DNA of 64,000 nt, taken from NCBI GenBank assembly GCA_023436395.1, contig JAEZJJ010000047.1, forward strand, positions 81,163 to 145,162. The letters run 5' to 3'. The notes below the pieces were generated by a model. It was not told where the DNA came from and did not search any database. It saw only the letters and a list, made by a program, of their open reading frames with translations. Both the position numbers and the translations under genes were made by a program. How positions within the stretch are numbered: the first letter of the stretch is position 1; each line of letters starts with the position of its first letter. The stretch is from Bacillota bacterium (GTDB taxonomy: Bacteria > Bacillota > Clostridia > Lachnospirales > Cellulosilyticaceae). Below are positions 43,211 to 52,816 of the stretch, in pieces.

Positions 43211-43430
43211 TATATCTTCCCCCTTCTAAAAAATAGTAATATGACCTTCTATAATATTTATTTAAATAGCAATACTCTTTTTTACTAATATTCTTAAGTA
43301 TAGTATTACTAGGGTTCTACCCGAAATATATCATATTTTTATAATATTCTCAATATTCTTTTTAATAATATTGTTTTTCTTTATAATTTTACATTTATTA
43401 AATGTTTAACTTGACGAAATAGAAAGAATT

Positions 43431-43476
43431 AAAAAAAATAAGACTAGAGTACAAATCATAACTTGTATCTCTAGCC
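43431..43476 (-). terminator. Terminator after the ABC importer operon
   Basis: GACTAGAG (43442-43449) / CTCTAGCC (43469-43476) with an A-run on the left that reads TTTTTTT on the minus strand. A second copy of the 41347 terminator. The rest of 43211-43518 holds only the receptor 2 upstream region. Confidence 0.8.
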
Positions 43477-43518
43477 TTGACTATAAATATATTTTTTTCT
43501 TTGAACTATCCTTATTCA

Positions 43519-44313
43519 CTAAGCTAATAGCATTCTATCATTAGCAAATTCACCTGAACTTGCTTCCTCAAACATCTTTAGTAAATCTGCTACCTTTAAG
43601 TTTTTCTTTTCTTCACCTTCAATATCATAGATAATACGTCCTTCATGCATCATAATGAGACGATTGCCAAGTCTAATGGCATCCTTCATGTTATGTGTTA
43701 CCATAAGGGCTGTAAGATTATCTTCTGCAATCACTTGTGCCGTAAGACTTAATACTTTCTGCGCTGTCTTAGGATCAAGGGCTGCAGTATGTTCATCTAA
43801 TAAAAGTAATTTAGGTTTTTGAAGTGTTGCCATTAGTAAAGTTAAAGCTTGTCGTTGTCCACCTGAGAGGAGTCCTACTTTAGAAGTCATACGACTTTCA
43901 AGACCTAAGTCTAACATCTTTAGCTTCTCTACATAGAGACTTTTTTCCTCCTTCGTAATTCCCCAGCTAAGACCTCTTCTCTGACCTCTTCTATAGGCCA
44001 TTGCTAAGTTTTCTTCAATCTCCATGGCTGCAGCAGTTCCCTTCATTGGATCCTGAAAGACACGCCCTAATAATTTTGCACGTTTATGCTCTGGTTGATA
44101 AGTAATGTTTTCTTCTGCTAAAATAATAGAACCTTTATCACTTAAGTAAACACCTGCAATCATATTGAGCAAAGTAGATTTACCTGCTCCATTCCCACCA
44201 ATAACTGTTACAAAATCACCTGGTTTTAAATGAAGATTAATCCCATCTAACGCTTTCTTTTCATTGATTGTATCTGGATTAAAAGTCTTATAAAGATTTT
44301 CCACTATTAACAT
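43519..44313 (-). CDS. ABC transporter ATP-binding protein (TrpZ-like)
   Basis: 264 residues. Walker A GGNGAGKSTLLN, Q loop LLGRVFQDPMKG, signature LSGGQRQALTLLMAT, Walker B LLLLDEHTAALDP (with H instead of the common P in DEP/DEH) and switch His in MVTHNMKDAIRLG. Together with the permease (2-bp gap) and binding protein this is the COG1101/COG4120/COG2984 importer set. In some Firmicutes this set is known as TrpXYZ and takes up tryptophan or tyrosine; others may carry other ligands. No T-box is visible in the leader here, so the ligand stays open. Confidence 0.9.
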   Translation of the reverse strand: MLIVENLYKTFNPDTINEKKALDGINLHLKPGDFVTVIGGNGAGKSTLLNMIAGVYLSDKGSIILAEENITYQPEHKRAKLLGRVFQDPMKGTAAAMEIEENLAMAYRRGQRRGLSWGITKEEKSLYVEKLKMLDLGLESRMTSKVGLLSGGQRQALTLLMATLQKPKLLLLDEHTAALDPKTAQKVLSLTAQVIAEDNLTALMVTHNMKDAIRLGNRLIMMHEGRIIYDIEGEEKKNLKVADLLKMFEEASSGEFANDRMLLA

Positions 44314-44314
44314 C

Positions 44315-45259
44315 TTATGCTTCCCTCCTTTTAGCTCTTTGACTAGCTGTTTTCTTCATTACTGGAATGCCTAAGGCAATGGCTACAATAACAGCTGTTA
44401 AAAGCTTTAAGTCTGTTGACTTCATTCCTAGCTGTAATACTACTGCTATAATAATACGATATATAATGGATCCACCAATGATAGAACCTAATTTATATGC
44501 AAAGTTAAAGCGTGAACCAAAAATAACTTCTCCAATAATAATAGATGCAAGACCTATTACGATAGCACCTTGACCCATACCTACATCAGCAAAACCTTGG
44601 CTCTGTGAAACAAATGCACCCGATAAAGCTACTAAAGCATTCGCTAGCATTAAACCTATTATTTTCATACGGTCTGTGCTAACGCCTAAAGCTCTTACCA
44701 TATCCTCATTATTTCCTGTTGCTCTAATAGAGCTTCCAAGTTCTGTTCCAAAGAACCAATATAGAATTGCTACAATACCTACTGAAATAATTAACCCTAT
44801 AATTAATGCTAAATTATTGGTAGAAGTAGGAATAATACTTCCTAAGGTTGAAATAATCGTTTCCTCTCCTAAGAGTGGAATATTGGCTTGCCCTTGAATA
44901 CGTACATTCACAGAATATAGCGCTAACATTGTCAATATACCTGCTAAAATTCCTGGTATCTTAACTTTTGTATGTAATAAGCCTGTTACAGCACCTGCAA
45001 GCATCCCTGCTGCTATAGCGGGTATTACTGCTAGCCATGGGTTAACACCCTTTACAATTAAGATAGCACTGACTGCTCCGCCTAATGCAAAGCTACCATC
45101 TACCGTCATATCAGGAAAATCTAATATTTTAAATGTAATATAAACACCTAATGTTAGAAGTCCCCATAATACCCCTTGGGAAATGGCTCCTAATATCGCT
45201 AATAATATACTCCATAGTAATCCTTGTGTAGCTTCTAACATCGCTAATAATATACTCAT
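44315..45259 (-). CDS. ABC transporter permease (TrpY-like)
   Basis: 314 residues with about nine membrane helices. The family signature is ILDFPDMTVDGSFALGGAVS and GNNEDMVRALGVSTDRMKII (the loop contacting the ATPase), plus VSQSQGFADVGMGQGAIVIG. The N-terminal 32 residues contain an imperfect repeat (SILLAMLEATQGLLW, then SILLAILGAISQGVLW) whose DNA is an 18-bp direct repeat, ATCGCTAATAATATACTC, 45 bp apart at 45195 and 45240. So the protein probably has a recent 15-codon extension at its start. AGGAGG precedes the ATG. Middle gene of the importer operon. Confidence 0.9.
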   Translation of the reverse strand: MSILLAMLEATQGLLWSILLAILGAISQGVLWGLLTLGVYITFKILDFPDMTVDGSFALGGAVSAILIVKGVNPWLAVIPAIAAGMLAGAVTGLLHTKVKIPGILAGILTMLALYSVNVRIQGQANIPLLGEETIISTLGSIIPTSTNNLALIIGLIISVGIVAILYWFFGTELGSSIRATGNNEDMVRALGVSTDRMKIIGLMLANALVALSGAFVSQSQGFADVGMGQGAIVIGLASIIIGEVIFGSRFNFAYKLGSIIGGSIIYRIIIAVVLQLGMKSTDLKLLTAVIVAIALGIPVMKKTASQRAKRREA

Positions 45260-45268
45260 GTGTACCTC

Positions 45269-46303
45269 CTATTTTGCAAGCTGATCACGCAGTTCTTGTG
45301 GTAACTCAATTCCCATTGTAGTAAGCGCTTCTTCATTCACTACAAGTGTACATTCACTAGCATACTCAATAGGCATATCTGCTGGCTTTTTGCCATCTTT
45401 AAGAATGGAAACAGCTTGCACAGCTGTTAATTTTCCTAAGTTATAATAATTAATGCCATAAGTTGCAGTTCCACCATTTTTAACCATACCTTCTTCCCCT
45501 ACAATAACAGGAATCTTGGCTGGCGTTGTCACTTGTGCTACTGTCCCCATACCTGATGCAAGCATATTGTCTGTTGGGATATAAATAACATCTACTTTAC
45601 CAATTAATGATTGTACTACTTGTTGAATTTCATTAGAGTTAGAAACTGTTGCTTCTACTCCCTCCATACCTAAAGCTGATAACTCTTTTTTAGCAAGCTC
45701 AATTTGGAATTTTGAATTAGCCTCACTTGAACAATATAACAGCCCTACTTTTTTAGCCGATGGTACAAGCTTTGTAATAAGGTTCATTTGTTCTTTAACA
45801 GGTGTTAAGTCAGAAGTTCCTGATACATTACCTCCAGGTGCTTCATTGGTAGCTACAAGTTTGGAGGCTGCTGGATCTGTTACTGCTGTTACTAAAATAG
45901 GAATATCTTTTGTGGTATTAGCTACTGCTTGAGCTGCTGGTGTAGCAATGGCTAAAATAAGGTTATTTCCATCATTTACAAGTTTAGTAGCAATTGTTGT
46001 GCAGTTGGATTGGTCTCCTTGTGCATTTTGATAATCAATTGTAATATTTTTTCCTTCTTCATATCCTGCTTCCTTTAAACCATCTACAAAGCCCGCATAT
46101 GATGCATCTAATGCTGCATGTTCTACTAATTGGACCACGCCAATCTTATAATTGGCACTATCTGTTGCCTCTTTAGGCCCTTCTACAGAACCTCCAGTTG
46201 TAACACTTTCTTTTGTTTGAGTTGATGTACTTTGACATCCTGTACCTAATATTGATAGCGAAGCTATCATCATCATACTTAAAATTTTAGTTAATCTTTT
46301 CAT
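45269..46303 (-). CDS. ABC transporter substrate-binding lipoprotein (TrpX-like)
   Basis: 344 residues. The lipobox is LGTGC (cysteine 23 or so), followed by a Ser/Thr/Lys linker. The two-lobed binding fold reads KIGVVQLVEHAALDASYAGF, then ILAIATPAAQAVAN and GLLYCSSEANS and ends STGYGINYYNLGK-like (TATYGINYYNLGK). This is the peptide- or amino-acid-binding COG2984 family, anchored on the outside of the membrane. The gene is first in the operon; its promoter (46364-46392) has a clear -35/-10. The substrate is probably an aromatic amino acid by analogy but not shown. Confidence 0.9.
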   Translation of the reverse strand: MKRLTKILSMMMIASLSILGTGCQSTSTQTKESVTTGGSVEGPKEATDSANYKIGVVQLVEHAALDASYAGFVDGLKEAGYEEGKNITIDYQNAQGDQSNCTTIATKLVNDGNNLILAIATPAAQAVANTTKDIPILVTAVTDPAASKLVATNEAPGGNVSGTSDLTPVKEQMNLITKLVPSAKKVGLLYCSSEANSKFQIELAKKELSALGMEGVEATVSNSNEIQQVVQSLIGKVDVIYIPTDNMLASGMGTVAQVTTPAKIPVIVGEEGMVKNGGTATYGINYYNLGKLTAVQAVSILKDGKKPADMPIEYASECTLVVNEEALTTMGIELPQELRDQLAK

Positions 46304-46363
46304 TTTAATCCCCTTTCAATTTAAAATTATAAAATTGTTTTAATTAGCTATTTTATTCTTTAA

Positions 46364-46392
46364 ATAATATACTACACTTAATTATTAGTCAA
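46364..46392 (-). promoter_or_regulatory. Promoter of the TrpXYZ-like operon
   Basis: Minus strand TTGACT (46387-46392), 17 bp, TATTAT (46364-46369), 61 bp before the start codon. No riboswitch or T-box fold is seen in the short leader. Confidence 0.7.
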
Positions 46393-46462
46393 ATATTTCA
46401 CTTGTTTTCTTTAAATTTACTTTTTATATTTTCACCTTAAAGTCAAATTATAATTATTATAC

Positions 46463-46516
46463 CAAAAAATCTATAGCCTTCTCATACATTAGATAAGTAT
46501 TCTCAGGTTATAGATT
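46463..46516 (-). terminator. Terminator-like hairpin upstream of the TrpXYZ promoter
   Basis: Minus strand AATCTATAACCT and AGGCTATAGATT, followed by TTTTTTGG. It lies upstream of the operon promoter and antisense-side of the GNAT gene, so what it terminates is unclear; it could insulate the operon. The rest of 46304-46762 carries no gene. Confidence 0.55.
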
Positions 46517-46762
46517 CTATTCATTACATTTATTTTTTTACTAATCTATTCTCATCCATTTTATTAAGCTACCTATACCGACAATCTCCCCATAATCCCT
46601 GTACATCTGAGAATATATTCTTATATTGTTTATCTTTAAAACATAAAATAATCTGCTGTATTTACATAAATTTACTTTTTAAAATTGACATTTACATAAA
46701 AAATTCATATCATTTAATTATAGCAACTATCTTATCTCTGTTTACTATAAGGAGGGTCTAAA

Positions 46763-47278
46763 ATGTTAAACTCAATAATCAATACACCTCATTTAACATT
46801 AAAATTAGCAACTATCGATGATATAACCATTTTAAGAAAAATTTATGAAGAGGCACTGCATTGCTATACCTTTGATCCAGGCTATGAAATTACATCTCCA
46901 GAAGTCATTTTACGTCAGGGAGCATTGCCATCCAATGATATGGCAAACAATAGTTATATCTACACTATCTGTTTAAGCAATCATATTATTGGCTATATTG
47001 AAATGTATCTTGGTTTTCCTACTACAGATAATGGATACATTCCTTTTCTTTATATTACAGAAGCCTATAAAAATAGGGAGTATGCAGAAGAAATTTTAGC
47101 TAGCCTTACAGATGCTTTCAGTAACCATAATTATAAAACTGTTACTGTTTCTACATCTATTCAATCATGGAAACATCTTGTCTTTTGGCATGATTGTGGC
47201 TTTGATACTATTCTTTCTATAGAAACAGATTCTGTTAATGATAGTTATGGGCGTATGGAATTACAGTTTATCATCTAG
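46763..47278 (+). CDS. GNAT-family N-acetyltransferase
   Basis: 171 residues with AAGGAGGG before the ATG. LTLKLATIDDITILRKIYEE is the usual GNAT start, and the acetyl-CoA-binding part is FLYITEAYKNREYAEEILAS, though the common Q/R-x-x-G-x-G/A loop is poor (KNREYAEE). IGYIEMYLGF is the central strand. The C-terminal VSTSIQSWKHLVFWHDCGFD fits a late core strand and helix. It is a free-standing gene with a strong terminator after it. The substrate is unknown. The degenerate pyrophosphate loop makes activity less certain. Confidence 0.8.
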   Translation: MLNSIINTPHLTLKLATIDDITILRKIYEEALHCYTFDPGYEITSPEVILRQGALPSNDMANNSYIYTICLSNHIIGYIEMYLGFPTTDNGYIPFLYITEAYKNREYAEEILASLTDAFSNHNYKTVTVSTSIQSWKHLVFWHDCGFDTILSIETDSVNDSYGRMELQFII

Positions 47279-47284
47279 TACATA

Positions 47285-47328
47285 AAAACCGGAGTTATAG
47301 ACTATTTACAGTCTCTAACTCCGGTTTT
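47285..47328. terminator. Strong bidirectional terminator
   Basis: AAAACCGGAGTTA...AGACT pairs with AGTCT...TAACTCCGGTTTT (one mismatch), A and T runs at both ends, between the convergent GNAT and phosphohexomutase genes. Confidence 0.93.
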
Positions 47329-47341
47329 ACTATACCAACTC

Positions 47342-49063
47342 TTATTTTACATTAAGTATTCTCTTAATATTAGCCACAAAATGATTTACTTTTTCTTCTG
47401 CATCTTTGCTATCATTACCCACTACTGAAGCATAGATTTTTACTTTTGGTTCTGTGCCTGATGGTCTAATTACAAACCAACTTTTATCTTCTAATATAAA
47501 TTTAAGAACGTTTGATTTTGGAAGATTAATTTCTTCTTTAGTTCCTTCAATTGCATTGATACGTGTAGATAATTTATAGTCTTCTACAATAGCTATTTTC
47601 ACACCATTTACATCTCTAGGTGCATTTTCTCTAAGCCCAGTAATCATAGCAGCGATTTGCTCTTGGCCATCTTTACCTTCCATAGTAATAGAGACTAACT
47701 CTTCTTTATAATAACCATATTTCTCAAAGAGGTCATGAAGTGCTTCTGCAAGGGTTTTGCCTTTAGTTTTATAATAAAGTGCCATCTCTGCGATAAGTGT
47801 CGCTGCAATAACAGCATCTTTATCTCTTACAAACCCGCCTGATAAGTATCCATAGCTTTCTTCAAAGCCAAGTACGAAGTTGTTTGAACCTGTTTGACCA
47901 AATTCTTCAATCTTCTCACCAATATATTTAAATCCTGTAAGTACATTCATAATTTGGGCATTGTAAGCTTCTGCCACTCTAGCAGCCATTTCTGTTGTTA
48001 CTATTGTTTTAATCAGCGTATCTTTTTCACTAAGTACTCCAGTATCCTTTCTCGCATTAAGCATATACTCAGAAAGTAGTACACCTACTTGGTTTCCAGT
48101 TAATACTTTGAAAGTACCATCCGCTTCTTTAACTACGACACCAATTCTATCACAGTCTGGATCTGTACCAAAGATTAAATCTGGGCTAATTTCTTTAGCC
48201 ATTTCAATTGCAATCTCAAATACTTGAGAAGTTTCTGGATTTGGATATGGTGCTGTTGGGAAATTACCATCTGGTAACTCTTGTTCCTTAACAACATGTA
48301 CATTAGTATATCCTAATCTCTTAAGCATTGCCCTAACTGGAATATTTCCACTACCATGAATTGGTGTATAAATAATATTCAGTTCACTTGCATGCTCTTT
48401 CACTAAGGCTTTATTAACTACTAATGTCTCTACTTGTGTATAGTAAGCATGATCTACTTCTTCGCCAATATAAACAAGAAGCCCTTTAGCTTTTGCTTCT
48501 TCTGTAGAAATCATTTTAATTCCTGTAAATAAATCTACTTCATTAATATAACCTAATACTTCATCAGCCGCATTGTCTGTAAGCTGACCACCATCACTAC
48601 CATATACTTTATAACCATTGTATTCTTTTGGATTATGAGATGCTGTTAAAACAATACCTGCTTCTGCATTTAAATGTCTTACTGCAAAAGAAAGCATTGG
48701 TGTTGGACGTAAGCTTTCATATAAGTATACTTTTACTCCATTAGCTGCTAATACCCTAGCTGCTGTCTCAGCAAAAACATCGGACATATTTCTTGAGTCA
48801 TAGGCAATTGCAATACTAGGCGCTTCAAAGTTTGTTACTAAATATTTTGCAAGTCCTTGTGTTACCTTCCCTACTGTATATATATTCATTCTATTATTAC
48901 CAGCGGCTATTTTACCCCTAAGCCCACCTGTACCAAACTCTAAGTTTTTATAGAAACGATCTTCTATTTCTTTTTCATTTTGTATGCTATTTAATTCTTC
49001 TTTAGTTGCTTGGTCAATAGCATCACTTTCTAACCACATTTTATAACTTTGTATGTAATCCAT
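47342..49063 (-). CDS. Phosphoglucomutase/phosphomannomutase family protein
   Basis: About 573 residues from the ATG at 49063 (AAGGAGG upstream; a longer in-frame start 11 codons earlier overlaps that site). The four-domain alpha-D-phosphohexomutase is clear: FGTGGLRGKIAAGNNRMN at the start, active serine in LTASHNPKEYNGYK, metal loop GTDPDCDRIG, sugar loop GFEESYGYL, and phosphate loop RPSGTEPKVKIY. It interconverts hexose 1- and 6-phosphates for glycogen, cell-wall sugar or galactose metabolism. Its size matches the longer clostridial PgcA-type enzyme (about 570). Monocistronic, with a good terminator. Confidence 0.95.
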   Translation of the reverse strand: MDYIQSYKMWLESDAIDQATKEELNSIQNEKEIEDRFYKNLEFGTGGLRGKIAAGNNRMNIYTVGKVTQGLAKYLVTNFEAPSIAIAYDSRNMSDVFAETAARVLAANGVKVYLYESLRPTPMLSFAVRHLNAEAGIVLTASHNPKEYNGYKVYGSDGGQLTDNAADEVLGYINEVDLFTGIKMISTEEAKAKGLLVYIGEEVDHAYYTQVETLVVNKALVKEHASELNIIYTPIHGSGNIPVRAMLKRLGYTNVHVVKEQELPDGNFPTAPYPNPETSQVFEIAIEMAKEISPDLIFGTDPDCDRIGVVVKEADGTFKVLTGNQVGVLLSEYMLNARKDTGVLSEKDTLIKTIVTTEMAARVAEAYNAQIMNVLTGFKYIGEKIEEFGQTGSNNFVLGFEESYGYLSGGFVRDKDAVIAATLIAEMALYYKTKGKTLAEALHDLFEKYGYYKEELVSITMEGKDGQEQIAAMITGLRENAPRDVNGVKIAIVEDYKLSTRINAIEGTKEEINLPKSNVLKFILEDKSWFVIRPSGTEPKVKIYASVVGNDSKDAEEKVNHFVANIKRILNVK

Positions 49064-49243
49064 TTCCTTCCTCCTTAACACTACAGTTAATTTCAATGCT
49101 TATATTCTAACATTAAATTATAGGCATGGCTACTATGTTTTTTGTATAATATTCAATAAAATAATCGTTTATTTAGTCTAATATAATTAAATTTATTGAT
49201 TTAATAAGGTTTGCATAATATATTTACTTCTCATATTTAATAT

Positions 49244-49289
49244 GAAAAGGCTATAACATTTCTTTACATTAAAATGTTATAGCCTTTTC
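49244..49289 (-). terminator. Terminator of the ispE-GntR operon
   Basis: GAAAAGGCTATAACATT and AATGTTATAGCCTTTTC form a perfect 17-bp stem, T-rich on both sides, 2 bp after the GntR stop. Confidence 0.93.
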
Positions 49290-49290
49290 C

Positions 49291-49974
49291 TTATTCCCTA
49301 TATTTTTGCTTAACAAGATCTGTAATAGAATCACATTGTGTATGAATATGCTTAGTTGCTAGTCTACTTGCCACATCTTCTTCTTTATTTTTGAGAGCTT
49401 CTAAAATAGCCTTGTGTTCTGCTTCAACAGTTTCACTATCTTCTACATTTTTAAGGTAAGTAATGCGATAGCGATTTACTTGTTCTTTAAGATTATTAAA
49501 TATTTGAATCAGCTTATCATTTTGGGTTGCACTACAAATAATATCGTGGAATTCCACATCTTTTTCAATCATTGTCTCTAGATCCTTATTTTTAGCTGCA
49601 TAACTATACTCTGCAATAGCAAGCTGTAATTTAAGGAAGGCACGGTCATCCATTCTTTTACAAGCAAGTCTTGCTGCTAGTGCTTCTAGAGCAGCCCTTA
49701 CCTCTAACACGTCTTGAATATCCTTTTCTGTAAATTGTGCAACTTGTGCACCCTTACGTGGCACCATGACTACAAGTCCCTCTAACTCAAGCTTTCTAAT
49801 AGCCTCTCTAATAGGTGTACGACTTACTCCTAACTTTTCTCCCAATTGAGTTTCCATTAATCTTTCACCAGGCTGTAGTTCTCCCGTAATAATCGCATTC
49901 CTAAGGGTTTGAAAAACAATATCTCTTAATGGAAGGTATTCATTAATTTTCATGTTATAAGTATCTTCTAGCAT
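49291..49974 (-). CDS. GntR-family (FadR/FCD type) transcriptional regulator
   Basis: 227 residues. The winged helix (IVFQTLRNAIITGELQPGER, then QLGEKLGVSRTPIREAIRKL) is of the GntR type, and the FCD ligand domain has the metal/ligand set D...H...H (VEFHDIICSATQND and HKAILEALKNKE). The start overlaps ispE by 7 bp (ATG in GGATGCTAG). The pairing ispE-GntR downstream of the SPOCS protein is a common arrangement in Clostridia as I recall. Effector and regulon are unknown. Confidence 0.9.
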   Translation of the reverse strand: MLEDTYNMKINEYLPLRDIVFQTLRNAIITGELQPGERLMETQLGEKLGVSRTPIREAIRKLELEGLVVMVPRKGAQVAQFTEKDIQDVLEVRAALEALAARLACKRMDDRAFLKLQLAIAEYSYAAKNKDLETMIEKDVEFHDIICSATQNDKLIQIFNNLKEQVNRYRITYLKNVEDSETVEAEHKAILEALKNKEEDVASRLATKHIHTQCDSITDLVKQKYRE

Positions 49975-50903
49975 CCTTTTACACCTCTTTTTTTAATTCC
50001 ATATTTTAATCTGTTCGTTTTTTTCTTTTTATCTATAGGTGAATAGGTGGTCGTTACATATACTTCTCTTAAATTACGTTCTACCTTAAAATATTGTGCT
50101 GCTTTATTAGCCTTTTCCTTACTATCAAATAGTCCGAATACAGCACTACCACTCCCACTCATCATTGCCCCTATAGCCCCATGCATCACTAATTCTTCTC
50201 TTAGTTTTCCTATAACAGGATGCATTGGTACGGTTACTTCTTCTAGTACATTTACCATATTAGTAGCGATTTCTTTTATATTTTGATGTTCAATAGCTTG
50301 TATCACCTTTGGTGTATCTGGATGCAACTTAATATTTCCAAGGTCTAAATTCTTATAAACTGTTACTGTAGACACACTGATAGGTGGTTTTACTAGTACA
50401 ACATGAATACTAGGTACTGGTGTAAGTGGCGTTAATACTTCTCCAATGCCTTCTGCTAACATAGTTCCTCTTGCTATACAAAACGGTACATCTGCTCCTA
50501 ATTTCAGTCCCATTTCCATTAACCTTTCTTTTTTATAAAAGGTTTCATATAGTCTATTTAAACCTACAAGAGTTGCTGCTGCGTCTGTACTCCCACCAGC
50601 TAGTCCTGCTGCTACAGGAATACGTTTGGTGATTTCGATAGATACACCATACTCCTCTATTCCTGCCTCTTGAAAAAATAACTGTGCCGCACGATAAGCA
50701 ATATTTTTTTCGTTAGTAGGAAGCCATGAGTGATTTGCCTTTAATCTAATCCCTTGAGTTTTTGTCTTACGTATAAAGATTGTATCGTATAGATTAATTG
50801 TTTGCATAATCATTTGCAAATCATGATAGCCATTCTCTCTCTTCCCAACTACATCAAGCGTCAAATTAATTTTAGCCCTTCCTTTTAATATAATTGAGTT
50901 CAT
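49968..50903 (-). CDS. ispE: 4-diphosphocytidyl-2-C-methyl-D-erythritol kinase
   Basis: 311 residues. GHMP-kinase motifs are complete: AKINLTLDVVGKRENGYHDL at the start, PVAAGLAGGSTDAAATL (ATP loop), GADVPFC, and the late MSGSGSAVFGLF. It phosphorylates CDP-methylerythritol in the non-mevalonate isoprenoid pathway. A 25-residue basic tail (KKKKTNRLKYGIKKRG) beyond the usual end is unusual. It is in one transcription unit with the GntR gene. The upstream SPOCS gene has its own terminator (51044-51078). Confidence 0.95.
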   Translation of the reverse strand: MNSIILKGRAKINLTLDVVGKRENGYHDLQMIMQTINLYDTIFIRKTKTQGIRLKANHSWLPTNEKNIAYRAAQLFFQEAGIEEYGVSIEITKRIPVAAGLAGGSTDAAATLVGLNRLYETFYKKERLMEMGLKLGADVPFCIARGTMLAEGIGEVLTPLTPVPSIHVVLVKPPISVSTVTVYKNLDLGNIKLHPDTPKVIQAIEHQNIKEIATNMVNVLEEVTVPMHPVIGKLREELVMHGAIGAMMSGSGSAVFGLFDSKEKANKAAQYFKVERNLREVYVTTTYSPIDKKKKTNRLKYGIKKRGVKGC

Positions 50904-51043
50904 AGTACGCTCCCTTTGTAAAATATCTTGTGTTTGTTCTATTATAAACTCACTTAAAATACAAAGTCAATGAGAATGTATTTCTTGTATACAATATCCA
51001 TTTAGTTACTTGTTGTTTATACTCTATTATTTTTTATATAGTC

Positions 51044-51078
51044 AAAAGAACTTCTGCAATACTTGCAGAAGTTCTTTT
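51044..51078 (-). terminator. Terminator of the SPOCS/LysM gene
   Basis: AAAAGAACTTCTGCA and TGCAGAAGTTCTTTT, perfect 15-bp stem with a 5-base loop and T-run in both directions. Confidence 0.93.
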
Positions 51079-51099
51079 GATGGATTATTTATATTAACC

Positions 51100-52674
51100 T
51101 TAAAATTTGACTTTTTTAAGGATAATTATTTTTTGCCCTTCTTTTAAATTTTCTGGTACATCAATATCATTGATTTCTTGAATTTCCTTTACCGTTGTAT
51201 TAAAACGTTTAGCTAAACCCCAAAGTGTATCCCCTTTTTTTACTTGATAGACTGTCATACTTGGATAATTATCTAACTCTTCTTTACTCATATCCTCCAT
51301 CTCAATTTCCTCTAGTACATTAAGTATATTTTGACCATATACTTCAGCCATACATTCTAATAAGTACTCAATAATTAATTCTCTCTTTGTCTGAGCATAA
51401 ACGTTTATATCTTTTGCTTTTACACTTGGTGCTACATAGGTTTTTTCTGGTACCTTTTTCACATCCATCTCTTGCATAAAAGGTACAATATTTACTGCTG
51501 TATCAATTGTATTATTGTCTTCTCCTTTAATTAGGAATACTGTTGTAATCTCAAGGATTCCCTTAAGTGTTAGCTTGCCATTCTCTATAGATTTCTCTTC
51601 TACTGCAGGCTTCACATCTACACTAAATACTTCTACTGTTTGCTCGGGTTTATCTTCTATAGCGATTGATTCTTTCTTAGGCATTGTAACAGCTACTTTA
51701 TCTGCCAGATTCATATAGTTTAAAGATTTCTCCTTAGTCTTCACATTCTTTCCTGGGCAATAAATGTCGGATACTGTATCATAACTACTTTTATTATAAG
51801 TATTATAGCTAGCTGTTACGATACATTCGCATTCAATCACACGATCTTCACCATCATAATCAGGTGCAACTTGCATATAGGAAGGTGTTACGCTAAGAGA
51901 GCAGTCCCAAAATACTTCGTCATCACTTTTCACATTTTCAATGCTTCCTTCAAAAGGAATACGATGGGTTATAATTTCAATCTCTTCATCATTTCCAGCA
52001 ACCTTATACATAGTCGTTATCTCGACCATACCATTAAACTTGATTTCATTATCTGTACGTTTAACTTGGTCTTCCTTAATTTGCATGTTTGACTTAATAA
52101 TTTCACCTATGCAAGGTTTACTCTGTGCAACTGTTAAATCTTCTTTTACAATTATCTTTTCCTCTTTTTCATTACCCAAGCTGACAATTTCAATTCCTTC
52201 TGCCTTTGTTTGGATAGGGCCTTCTGCTTTGATATCAGTAATAACAGTGGTTTCCTTGCAGCCTGTGGCTTTAACATCCACTTGCATGATGACTTTAACA
52301 TTTAGTTTGCGTTCATTAAGGATACTATAACTAATGTGTTCTACCTCATAATTAAAGTCTATTTTTTGATCCTTATTAACACCTTCCATGATGACAAAGT
52401 CTTCAACTGGTATAGTTCCCTTCATAGTATAGATACACTTTGGATTATTTACCGTTCTATATAGAATACATAAATTAACTGTCCCTCTGTATACAATACG
52501 GTCTTGTGTTACATCAATTTGGTCCATATTAATCTTTCCATCGAGCTGTACAATTGACTGCATATCTGGTTTTCCATCGGGCACTATCAGGTCGCGCTCT
52601 TTAATGACTTGAACACTTTCTTTTTTAGTCATCTCATCTAATGTGATTGGCTTTTTTATCAGTTCTACTGACAT
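51100..52674 (-). CDS. SPOCS (DUF3794) and LysM domain protein
   Basis: 524 residues. The SPOCS domain is repeated about three times (VPDGKPDMQSIVQLDGKINM, GFNGMVEITTMYKVAGNDE-like, and LTLKGILEITTVFLIKGEDN, with CIGEIIKSN). The C-terminal 50 residues form a LysM peptidoglycan-binding domain (VYQVKKGDTLWGLAKRFNTT). SPOCS occurs in spore coat and cortex proteins, so this is probably a spore morphogenetic protein. No signal peptide, as usual for coat proteins. AGGAGGGGG precedes the start. The gene lies between yabG and ispE, an order conserved in spore-formers. Confidence 0.92.
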   Translation of the reverse strand: MSVELIKKPITLDEMTKKESVQVIKERDLIVPDGKPDMQSIVQLDGKINMDQIDVTQDRIVYRGTVNLCILYRTVNNPKCIYTMKGTIPVEDFVIMEGVNKDQKIDFNYEVEHISYSILNERKLNVKVIMQVDVKATGCKETTVITDIKAEGPIQTKAEGIEIVSLGNEKEEKIIVKEDLTVAQSKPCIGEIIKSNMQIKEDQVKRTDNEIKFNGMVEITTMYKVAGNDEEIEIITHRIPFEGSIENVKSDDEVFWDCSLSVTPSYMQVAPDYDGEDRVIECECIVTASYNTYNKSSYDTVSDIYCPGKNVKTKEKSLNYMNLADKVAVTMPKKESIAIEDKPEQTVEVFSVDVKPAVEEKSIENGKLTLKGILEITTVFLIKGEDNNTIDTAVNIVPFMQEMDVKKVPEKTYVAPSVKAKDINVYAQTKRELIIEYLLECMAEVYGQNILNVLEEIEMEDMSKEELDNYPSMTVYQVKKGDTLWGLAKRFNTTVKEIQEINDIDVPENLKEGQKIIILKKVKF

Positions 52675-52816
52675 ATTTCCCCCTCCTATGGCTTATATAC
52701 ACATATATGTATACATGATAAATACTACCTTGAAATTTGGACTAACTTTCTCTAGTCTTATATATATTCTTATCATTTGTATATTATTCCATATTTTATA
52801 TATCATCCTCATCTTT

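Noticed and set aside
16071..46762. T-box or amino-acid riboswitch before the TrpXYZ-like operon or other transporters
   Set aside because: No T-box sequence or specifier stem is seen; the leader of the importer is only about 60 bases.
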